NCBI GenBank assembly: GCA_029593915.1
Contig: CP046147.1
Span: 868,001-932,000, forward strand
Length of the DNA stretch: 64,000 bases
DNA from: Candidatus Lucifugimonas marina
Lineage (GTDB): Bacteria; Chloroflexota; Dehalococcoidia; Lucifugimonadales; Lucifugimonadaceae
Reading direction: 5' to 3'
Within the stretch, counting starts at the first letter, position 1; each line of letters opens with the position of its first letter. A model generated the notes under the pieces. It saw only the letters and a list, made by a program, of their open reading frames with translations, did no database searches and was not told the DNA's origin. This document shows, one piece after another, positions 1 through 7,802 of the stretch. The position numbers and the translations under genes were made by a program.

Positions 1-1494
1 AACATTCCTGGAATTCGTGGTCCGCTACTCGCTGGAGTTAGGTCATGGATAGCCACACCGTTAACTTCTCAGGGCAATCTGGTTGGAGTTATGTATGTGC
101 AGTCGTACAGCTCCGACGCGTTTTCTGATCATGATCGATTGATTTTCGAACGTATCGCTACGTTTGTTGGTCCGACCATCGAACGATTTAACTCCTACGA
201 GCGCTTGCTGCAGGATGAAAATCAGGCACGAAGCTTGCTGCGCATTGGTCGGATGTTACTGGGGGCACGCACTCTTGATGACGTGTTCGATCAGTTTGTT
301 CAGGAATTGCGTTCTGTGATTGATGTCGACCGTCTTGCGATAGCGGTTGCTCAGCCCGATGGACAATCGGTGATCGACAGGTACATGTATGGAATCGAGG
401 TTGAAGGTCGCCCAGTCAATGCAGTAATTTCGATGGATGCGCTTGATCTGGGCGGACTCGACCTTTCTTCGCATGGTTACATCATCCCTCCCGAGCTTTT
501 GTCGGAGGCTGACCCTGTAGGTTCGCCCGGAATGTACGCAAACTACAAGGCTGGGTTGCGATCTGCGATTTTCGCGGGCCTGCGTACTGAAGGACGAATT
601 GTTGGAACGATGAACGTGAAGTCGGTCAACGAGGGAGCCTATGCCCCGTCTGATTTAGAGTATTTCGAGCAAGTCGCAGATCACCTTGCTGCATCCATTG
701 ATAGAACGCTATCTCACGAGTCTGAGATAGAGATGAACCGAGCTGAACGAGAGCGGATTCAAACTCAACAAGAGGCACTGCGCGTGGTTGACGTGATTCA
801 GGCGAAGGAGCGGTTGCTTACTTCGGCTTCACATGAGTTGCGAACGCCGTTGACGGGCATTTTGGCGTTCGTTGATTTGCTTGCAAGGAACCGAAGCGGA
901 AATCTTGCCGAGAAGGAACTGCGGTACCTGTCTATCGTTAGGCGCAATGCTGAAGATCTCTCCGGCAAGGTGAACTCGTTGATCGCACACGCCGCTCGTG
1001 ACGCCGGTGAGTTGATCATTCGGCTTGAATCGTTCGATCTGGCGACGATGTTGCGAGAGGTCGCGACCGATGCATCGCCGAAGTTGGCTGAATACGGCCA
1101 GTCAGCGGCGTTAAAGGTTCCCGAAAATCTGGATGTTATCGGAGATCGACGGCAACTATTGGTCGCTATTTCGCACTTGATCGATAATGCTTTGCGATAC
1201 GCACCAAAAGATTCGACGATTCAGATCACCGGCGAGCAGTTGGGCTCAAATATTGAGATATCGGTGATCGATCAGGGAACTGGTGTTTCCGATGATCACG
1301 CCTCAGACATTTTTGATCCGTTTGAACGCGGCGAGTTGACTGGAATGGCTAACAGCCCTGGAGCAGGTTTGGGTCTCACATTCGTTCGGGCTGTCGCGGT
1401 AGGCCACGGCGGCGACGCTCGATATTCTAAGTCGACCGACGGTGGGGCTTCGTTCACAGTCAGCATTCCGGTACGAGCCGACACCAACTTATAG
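1..1494 (+). CDS. GAF-domain sensor histidine kinase, 3' part
   Basis: The frame is open from base 1, so the gene begins outside the window; the first ATG at 91 lies inside a GAF domain and is not the start. What is visible is the end of one GAF domain (LVGVMYVQ, about residues 27-35 of the open frame), a second GAF-like domain (about 75-235), a coiled linker, then a dimerisation/phosphoacceptor domain with SASHELRTPLTG (phospho-His near residue 278) and a HATPase_c domain with N-box LIDNALRYA, G1 DQGTG and G2 GAGLGL. No transmembrane segment is visible, so it is probably a cytoplasmic or partly tethered kinase that autophosphorylates and passes phosphate to a response regulator. No regulator gene lies next to it here; the following gene is convergent. 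The family is certain, the signal sensed is unknown. Confidence 0.93.
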   Translation, partial: NIPGIRGPLLAGVRSWIATPLTSQGNLVGVMYVQSYSSDAFSDHDRLIFERIATFVGPTIERFNSYERLLQDENQARSLLRIGRMLLGARTLDDVFDQFVQELRSVIDVDRLAIAVAQPDGQSVIDRYMYGIEVEGRPVNAVISMDALDLGGLDLSSHGYIIPPELLSEADPVGSPGMYANYKAGLRSAIFAGLRTEGRIVGTMNVKSVNEGAYAPSDLEYFEQVADHLAASIDRTLSHESEIEMNRAERERIQTQQEALRVVDVIQAKERLLTSASHELRTPLTGILAFVDLLARNRSGNLAEKELRYLSIVRRNAEDLSGKVNSLIAHAARDAGELIIRLESFDLATMLREVATDASPKLAEYGQSAALKVPENLDVIGDRRQLLVAISHLIDNALRYAPKDSTIQITGEQLGSNIEISVIDQGTGVSDDHASDIFDPFERGELTGMANSPGAGLGLTFVRAVAVGHGGDARYSKSTDGGASFTVSIPVRADTNL

Positions 1495-1511
1495 CCAGCT
1501 ATCGCGCCCTG

Positions 1512-2474
1512 CTACGGGTTGTCGTATTTTTCAGATTCCGGAAGCTCTGGCCTATCGGTTTTTTCTGATGGTTCGCTGCCGAATAAAGCACCTGCGAGCA
1601 TGCTTATTAGGGACGATGCGACTCCGAAGATCAAAGAGACTTCGGTTAATCGTTTCATTGAAAACGCCGTTTTCGCGTTGCGTACTCGTTGAATACCAAC
1701 TTCAAGATCGCCAAACATAAAGAGCAGCCCAGTGATCGAATTGTTTATCGCCGACTTGGTCAGTGCAGGCAACCTGGTGTTTTGAAGCGTTTTATTTTCG
1801 TTTGACGCTCCCATTACCTTTGCGAGTCCTAGTTCCACATCACCGAAGAGAAAAAATATTCCGGTGAAAAGAGTCGAAGGTTTTACTAAGGAGTTTTCGC
1901 TGGCTGCTGATGAACTGGATTGAAGCGGTTCAGTCAATGCGGGGGCTGGGATAGGTTCTCGGACAACCTGTTGTCTAATTCCTTCGACTTCTGTTCTGAA
2001 TGTGGCAGGTTGAGGAGTTCGTGTAGACGAAGGAAATCTTCGCTGGGGCGCTGAGCGGCGAGGGAGTAATCCGAATCGTCGTGATCCTGACCGATCGCTA
2101 GCTGCGGTCGCTTTGCAAACAACGGTTGGTACCGTCTTGATCATTACTCCCTGGATTCGAACCGACACTCCTGGGAGGGAAGTCACGACGGATTTCAGAT
2201 ATGCCAGAGCATCGACTTCTGCCGGTATCGTTACCTGAATTCCAGTTTGCGTTCCTGTTTGCCGTGTGCCTGCGATAGTTAGTTCGTCGATTCGACCTAG
2301 GGCAAGCTGGAACTTGCGCTGATCGGCGGCTGAGCCTATCAGCAAAATGGCTGCGTTAGCAGTTTGTTGCTGTTCTTGATCCTGAGAGTTGTTCGGTGGT
2401 TGGGTCATGTTGGCTGTTGCATTGCCGCAGTTGCCATCGCCAGTGATTGGCGATTTAGTTTTGCGGAATGACAC
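1512..2474 (-). CDS. Hypothetical protein with C-terminal membrane segment and internal repeat
   Basis: Not recognised. The 320-residue frame has a Gln-rich N-terminus, a compact alpha/beta-looking stretch (about 41-112), a basic Arg/Ser/Pro-rich linker (125-160), two similar segments 44 residues apart (TGIFFLFGDVELGL near 204 and TGLLFMFGDLEVGI near 248), a hydrophobic helix (about 279-297) and an acidic tail. The start shown is a GTG that overlaps the upstream membrane-protein gene by 20 bases; an ATG at 2406-2408 (MTQPPNN) is an alternative, and neither has a clean ribosome site. It is last in the leftward run 7715 to 1512, so co-transcription with the two large membrane proteins is likely. 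A surface-assembly accessory role is inference from context only. Confidence 0.6.
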   Translation of the reverse strand: MSFRKTKSPITGDGNCGNATANMTQPPNNSQDQEQQQTANAAILLIGSAADQRKFQLALGRIDELTIAGTRQTGTQTGIQVTIPAEVDALAYLKSVVTSLPGVSVRIQGVMIKTVPTVVCKATAASDRSGSRRFGLLPRRSAPQRRFPSSTRTPQPATFRTEVEGIRQQVVREPIPAPALTEPLQSSSSAASENSLVKPSTLFTGIFFLFGDVELGLAKVMGASNENKTLQNTRLPALTKSAINNSITGLLFMFGDLEVGIQRVRNAKTAFSMKRLTEVSLIFGVASSLISMLAGALFGSEPSEKTDRPELPESEKYDNP

Positions 2475-4665
2475 TCCACCATCGGAAGATTGTGATCGGC
2501 ATGTTCCAGTCGATTCTGACTTTGACTGAATCAGAGTTGATGAACTCTGCGGGGATGCGGACGCTGGTTTCCTGAATTTCGAGATCTAGAACTGGTGGAT
2601 TGATCGTTGCAGCAAGATTTCCGTCGACGGTGACGTTGCTGACAGCTGGCTGGGTGAGGGTGGCGCGGTATCTCAACACCAGTTCGAGATCTTTGCCAGC
2701 TTCGGCGGCTATGGTGAATTCCTCGAATCCTGAGATGGCGATACCTCTGTCGAGAATAGCGATATCGCCGCCATTTACGTAGCCAGCGGTTGTCGGTGCG
2801 TAGCCAACAAATTCGATTCGGTAGTCGTGGGCAACTTCGTTTTCAGTGTCGGTCGTTACGATCATGTCGATCACTTCTCCCGACGTCTGTACGCCGGTGA
2901 AAACTTCGGAATCGGCAAAAACGCCAGATGACCAATCCATTCCCCAAATTCCCACTTCACCGAAGCCGAGGATCGTGTTGTGGGGTGCTTCGAAGTACGC
3001 CAACTGCTCGGCGTGGGGCATTTGCTCATATTGTGGAACCGAGAAAATGGCAACGTAATCTGGTTCTTCAGAGAACATGACATCGACGTGCTCACGTCCC
3101 ATGAATTCCCTGCTGTTCAAGCCAACAACGTCGATGATTTCTCTCTCGCTGAAATAGCGCAGGGCACCGGCGTCGAATACAAGAATTTCGGCGTCTTCGG
3201 GAGTATTTTCTTTCAGCCACATTCCGGCTAGGACATCGACCTCATGGATGTTCTGGGTGTTCCATGAGTAGTCCTCGGTCAGTTGCAGCCACTTGCCGAG
3301 AGTGCCAAAAGTGGTGGCGATTATCGCTAGTACGACAAGGCCCGTGATAGGTGTGAGTCGAACTGCGCGAGCAGAAACGGTTGGGAATCGACTGACGATG
3401 TGATCTCGGTACGGCACAAATATCGCCCACGCACCCAGTAGCGTGCCGAAGACGATTAGTGGCGCGGTTGGATCGACGTATCGACGACTGATGAAGACGA
3501 TGAACGGGTTTTCGAATCGTTCACCTTTGGCTGCTCCGAACAGAATTACCAAAGGCGAAACCAGCAGTGGAATTGCTGCTGCACCGAGTTTGTTGAGTGC
3601 GTAGAAACTACCGAAACCGTAGGCGATGACGACTACAGGGAATTTCCAGCCCGAGAGCCATGGTTGCCATTCAGCCATCGCTGCGTCGAATAGGTTTCGT
3701 GCGTTCCCAAACGGGAGTGTCGGAAGAGTTGCATCGTGTTTCACGAGGTAGGTATTCGGGTAGATGGTTCCGTTGATCGATTGGTTGTACGTCATCCAGA
3801 TCGCCATCACAAATACCGGTAGCCCGAGTGCCACTGCGATATCGCGGAGTCGACCGCTTCCTTGCACGAGGGTTGAGATCGATGACTGAGTCTGGGTCTC
3901 AGGATCGTCGGTGTACCTTGCCATAGCGAGGTCTCGAATGGCAGCAAGCGTTCCTTCGCCAGACGTTCTGAGCCAGAGCAGGAGGGTGACCGGGTAAACA
4001 ACTGCAAAGAACAGTGCCATTTCGGGACGGGCGAGAAAGCTGACCGCCATTGCGAAACCGACCAACCACCAGCGTTGATTCAGTAGTGCGACCGTGATGC
4101 CGAGTACTGCAGCTACGACTAGAACTCCTTCCATTCCCGAAATTCGATGAAATGCAAAGGTGGGTTCAAGGGCGACGAGTATTGCGATGATCATCGCTAC
4201 TCGGTGGTTGTTGGTGATTCGTTTAGCGAGTTTGTAGACGAAGATGGTGATAATCGCGCCGACAGCCAAGCCCACAAACTTTACGACCGAGACCACGGAT
4301 AGTCCGAGTCCTAGATGAAATATGGCGTAGAAGGGGCTCAGCAGGAGCACCCACGCCCATGACGTCGCCCCGCCTTCCCATACGCCGTCGTTGTAGCAGA
4401 GACAGCCCTGAGTGACGATTCCTCTAACGTAGTCGAGGTGGATCCATGTGTCATCGAGCGGGAATGAGTACCAGGCAGATGTGGTTCCCGAAGCGCGGCT
4501 GAGGAAAAACGGAACTGCGATAAGGATGTTGAGTGCGTAGGCAGCCAGAAACCATTTGATTGCGGTTCCGATTCGACCGCTTAGTAACTGGCCAGCAAAC
4601 GACTTGTTGAATCCCGCGATCCTGGCTGAATCAGACGCTGTAGTTTTTCGAATGAAATTGATCAT
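2455..4665 (-). CDS. GT-C-type multi-pass membrane glycosyltransferase-like protein
   Basis: This 736-residue protein has roughly ten hydrophobic spans in its first 460 residues and a C-terminal non-membrane domain of about 270 residues. Near residue 68 the first extracytoplasmic loop carries PLDDTWIHLDYV, the acidic-pair pattern typical of GT-C fold enzymes (GT39/PMT and ArnT-like), which transfer sugars from polyprenyl-phosphate donors on the outer face of the membrane. Its start overlaps the stop of the 1017-residue membrane protein by 4 bases (ATGA), so the two are translationally coupled. The donor and acceptor cannot be inferred. Overall architecture supports a GT-C enzyme, but sequence families of this kind are weakly conserved. 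Confidence 0.72.
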   Translation of the reverse strand: MINFIRKTTASDSARIAGFNKSFAGQLLSGRIGTAIKWFLAAYALNILIAVPFFLSRASGTTSAWYSFPLDDTWIHLDYVRGIVTQGCLCYNDGVWEGGATSWAWVLLLSPFYAIFHLGLGLSVVSVVKFVGLAVGAIITIFVYKLAKRITNNHRVAMIIAILVALEPTFAFHRISGMEGVLVVAAVLGITVALLNQRWWLVGFAMAVSFLARPEMALFFAVVYPVTLLLWLRTSGEGTLAAIRDLAMARYTDDPETQTQSSISTLVQGSGRLRDIAVALGLPVFVMAIWMTYNQSINGTIYPNTYLVKHDATLPTLPFGNARNLFDAAMAEWQPWLSGWKFPVVVIAYGFGSFYALNKLGAAAIPLLVSPLVILFGAAKGERFENPFIVFISRRYVDPTAPLIVFGTLLGAWAIFVPYRDHIVSRFPTVSARAVRLTPITGLVVLAIIATTFGTLGKWLQLTEDYSWNTQNIHEVDVLAGMWLKENTPEDAEILVFDAGALRYFSEREIIDVVGLNSREFMGREHVDVMFSEEPDYVAIFSVPQYEQMPHAEQLAYFEAPHNTILGFGEVGIWGMDWSSGVFADSEVFTGVQTSGEVIDMIVTTDTENEVAHDYRIEFVGYAPTTAGYVNGGDIAILDRGIAISGFEEFTIAAEAGKDLELVLRYRATLTQPAVSNVTVDGNLAATINPPVLDLEIQETSVRIPAEFINSDSVKVRIDWNMPITIFRWWSVIPQN

Positions 4666-7600
4666 TGGATAGTTATGCGCTGGGTAGGGTCGGACGAAAT
4701 GAATAGTGATTCGATTTCGGCCGTTGATTCGATGGAGTACATCATGAATCCCGACGCTGTTTCGCCTTGCTTCAGGGACACGGTTTTGTCGAATCGGGCG
4801 AGTCGTCGATCAAAGCTTGATAGGAGATCGTTTTTGGCAGACTCGGATTTGGTTAGCTGATCGTCTGTGGCTGGATTGACTGTTTGTCCGTTAGCAAGAT
4901 GTATCGCAATCTCGGTCGTTTCTAGCTCAAGCGGGAGTTCAGAGTTGTTCGCTATTTCAATGTTGATTATCGCGAGACGACTGTCCGGATGGGCCGGACT
5001 AAATTTTTGAATAAAAGCAGATTCCGTAGAGAGGGCTTCGAACTCTGTTTCGAGTCGAGGTGGCTGGATTTTGAGTGTTCCATTGGCGACCGGGATTTCG
5101 CCGACCCATTTCGGCGTTAGGTATTTGCGAAGACCAATGAGGGCAAGTTCTTCGGTCGATGGGCCGTTCGCCGAGAATAATCGCCAACCGAGGGTGAGGA
5201 CGAAAGCAGCTGTCGCTAGACCGATGAACCAGATGAAGGTGACTACTTTATTGAACGGATTTGACTCAGTTCCAAGTGTAATAACGTGGTCTCCAGCCGG
5301 TAGCACTGCAGCGCCAACTGCTCCAGCAGGAGTGAACCAAATACGGTTCCCATCTTCGTCGGTGAGAGTTCTTTTATAACGAGCCGCGTACGAAATCAAA
5401 ACAGGAATAGGTGTTTCGGATGAGTAGGATATTTGGAAGGACGATGGTCCTATCTGTGTGATTTCTTCCTCTAATTCAGTAGGCCAAACACTTCTGAATC
5501 CTCCAACTTCGGAATCGAAATACTTGTTCACCTCATCTGCAAGAGCGAGGTCTCGTCCAGGATTGACGACCGTGTGATTTCCTACATTGCAACACACCCA
5601 GTACATCGCACCCAAGCCCAAATCTTTCTTTTGAACTAGTGGGATTTCTTCACCTTCAGCAGATGTTCCGCTCAGCACTATATCGCCCGCATCTTCATAG
5701 AAGGCACCAGTGAATCGGCCACTGCCAATACGGAATGGCTTGATTTCTCGCGGGCCGTCCGCACCGTTCACGACGAACTCTGGAGGCACATCTTTCAGGA
5801 TGTGTTCAACCCCAAACAGGTTTTTACCGCCTCGATTGGGTTCTTCGAAGATCACCAATCCGCCATTCTCGATAAATGTTTGCAGTGCCGATTCTGCTTT
5901 GTCGGTATTTGAAATATCGTATCCCGATAGAACTACGACCCGGAACGATGCTAAGTACTCAGGGGTGATATCAGCAGGGTTTGCTATCGTGATTGAATTG
6001 GGCAGGATACGTGCCCAGTACTCTCTGGCAGCGACTCCAAATAGTCCGACATCGCGGGTTTGATTCATGAAAGGCGAACCGGAATCCTCTGATGCGAGCA
6101 GGACTTGCGTATCCCATTTTCCAAGTTGCTCAAAACCTTCGTCTTCGAGAGCTGCGACAAGAGGTGCGAATTCGACGGAGTCGGTGATTACTGCTCGAGT
6201 GTTGTACAAGGCTAGCTCGGCAAGTGCTCGATCAATGAAGCCGTCTCTTACCGATGCGTCGACTACTCCTACTCTACCAACAGTCTCAATGGAGCTTTCA
6301 CGACCAACAAAGTAGTAAGGACTGAAGTCGCGGTGGGAATTCCAAAAGAGACGTCCATCGATATCGACTTTGTCGAGCGATTGTGTCCAGGCTTTTTCGT
6401 AGCCGTCGTCAGGGGCAATTCGACGGATCATCGGAATAGCATCGTATGCGATTAGCCCAATGATCGCGATCAGCGGAACGAGGAAGATAGCGAGTGATTT
6501 GGCAGTTCGATCTTCGTAAAGAGCCTGAACCATACGGCCTGATCCCGCGGCAATAATAATTGCTGCTCCTAAGTACGCTGGAAACAGAAATCGTCTTGGT
6601 TCGAGCTGCGCTGCCAGCGGTATTTTTGTCCAAAGCGGAGTGAGAGAGCCAGTCGTTAGCAAGTAGGCCAGGGCGGTTCCTAGACAGAAAATCAGCACTT
6701 TTCGACTGTTGGAGAGTGTAGCGGCGATGGCGCTTGCGACTACTATCCCGATTCCTGCGTAGTTTTCGTTGGAAAGGCGAAGAGATACGTCGAATGAGTT
6801 CCACCGGATTGAAAACGGAAGGATTTTATTTGCCGCTCCTGTGCTGGCACGAACACCTGGTCCTTCGGCTTCAGCCGTTAAACCCGCGACTCCACCTCTT
6901 AGTGTGAAGTCGGCGATTGCATCAGGCAGGAAAATCCAAACAATGAGAACTCCCGCTACGGTTGTCGAAGCCGCCAGCATGATCCGTGACACTGATATTC
7001 GGTTCACCAAGGCGTACAACCCCGCCATGAGAGCAATTGGAATAGCAGCGATGTAAAACACCATGGCGTGAAATGCCACGGCTGACCCCACTGCCAGAGT
7101 TGTGAGTATCCACCTTGAGCGAGAAGGACGGTCCATGACAAATAGGAGACCGGCCATTACTGCTGGAAGTGTTGCGACGGCAAGAAGAGCTGGAAATCTA
7201 CCCTGTGGAGCAATGTTGGTGAGTGTGAACGGCGCGTATGCGAACGCAATCGCACCGATAGCGGTTCCGATATGTCCGAATCTAGATCTAAATCCGAAGT
7301 AGAACGTCAATTGTGAGATTGCCGATGCCATAAACATCATCAGCCCGAAGGTGATCCCTGCGTTCCCCGTCAAAATACTCACGATAAGTGAGGTCATGTA
7401 GGCGAACTGCGGGTAGCTGGAATCGGTATCAAAGATGAATGGATAGCCAGCGTTGATCGATTCGGCTATTGGACCGATCGATTCACCGGCGGTGAAGCGG
7501 TCGTAGGCTTCGTCAATGAGAGTGACATGCCAGTAGGAGTCGGTACCGGGGAGTCTGTTGGGTTTTCCTACGATGTCGCCCAGTACGAAGAAGAGAATGA

Positions 7601-7715
7601 GCAGCAGCAGGAACGGAATCGCAAGATTCGATAGCAGCCACTCTCGGCGAAACTTCATGCGTTTCGAAGAGGCGAAGGCTAATCGCTGGCTGAGATTTAA
7701 CGGAAGTGTCGACAC
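4662..7715 (-). CDS. Large PTPS-related-type membrane protein (copy 1)
   Basis: A 1017-residue membrane protein with a cytoplasmic basic start, a first span near 28-46, LPGTDSYWH in the first loop, about ten more spans to residue 425, a long extracytoplasmic region (about 440-825) with an alpha/beta segment, a further span (about 835-857) and a C-terminal beta-rich domain. The layout resembles proteins annotated as 6-pyruvoyl-tetrahydropterin-synthase-related membrane proteins, which look like GT-C or YfhO-type surface-glycan enzymes; the reaction is unknown. Start is GTG at 7713-7715, six bases after a TACAAT box, and the same arrangement is kept in the inverted copy near 24.7 kb. Bases 6481-7284 are essentially identical to 25118-25921, whereas neighbouring parts are clearly diverged. 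It is the first gene of a leftward operon. Confidence 0.8.
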   Translation of the reverse strand: MSTLPLNLSQRLAFASSKRMKFRREWLLSNLAIPFLLLLILFFVLGDIVGKPNRLPGTDSYWHVTLIDEAYDRFTAGESIGPIAESINAGYPFIFDTDSSYPQFAYMTSLIVSILTGNAGITFGLMMFMASAISQLTFYFGFRSRFGHIGTAIGAIAFAYAPFTLTNIAPQGRFPALLAVATLPAVMAGLLFVMDRPSRSRWILTTLAVGSAVAFHAMVFYIAAIPIALMAGLYALVNRISVSRIMLAASTTVAGVLIVWIFLPDAIADFTLRGGVAGLTAEAEGPGVRASTGAANKILPFSIRWNSFDVSLRLSNENYAGIGIVVASAIAATLSNSRKVLIFCLGTALAYLLTTGSLTPLWTKIPLAAQLEPRRFLFPAYLGAAIIIAAGSGRMVQALYEDRTAKSLAIFLVPLIAIIGLIAYDAIPMIRRIAPDDGYEKAWTQSLDKVDIDGRLFWNSHRDFSPYYFVGRESSIETVGRVGVVDASVRDGFIDRALAELALYNTRAVITDSVEFAPLVAALEDEGFEQLGKWDTQVLLASEDSGSPFMNQTRDVGLFGVAAREYWARILPNSITIANPADITPEYLASFRVVVLSGYDISNTDKAESALQTFIENGGLVIFEEPNRGGKNLFGVEHILKDVPPEFVVNGADGPREIKPFRIGSGRFTGAFYEDAGDIVLSGTSAEGEEIPLVQKKDLGLGAMYWVCCNVGNHTVVNPGRDLALADEVNKYFDSEVGGFRSVWPTELEEEITQIGPSSFQISYSSETPIPVLISYAARYKRTLTDEDGNRIWFTPAGAVGAAVLPAGDHVITLGTESNPFNKVVTFIWFIGLATAAFVLTLGWRLFSANGPSTEELALIGLRKYLTPKWVGEIPVANGTLKIQPPRLETEFEALSTESAFIQKFSPAHPDSRLAIINIEIANNSELPLELETTEIAIHLANGQTVNPATDDQLTKSESAKNDLLSSFDRRLARFDKTVSLKQGETASGFMMYSIESTAEIESLFISSDPTQRITIQ

Positions 7716-7721
7716 CGCTGC

Positions 7722-7727
7722 ATTGTA
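7722..7727 (-). promoter_or_regulatory. Candidate leaderless -10 box for the copy-1 membrane gene
   Basis: TACAAT on the minus strand ends six bases before the GTG start, which would put transcription initiation at or next to the start codon. The same box and spacing occur before the inverted paralogue (24675-24680). There is no Shine-Dalgarno sequence, consistent with leaderless translation. No convincing -35 box is seen. Confidence 0.45.
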
Positions 7728-7802
7728 GCTGTCATCGTGTTTGCGACTCTTAGCGACTATTCAACGCGTAAACGCATTTCTCGCATTGGCAACCTAGGCG
7801 AT

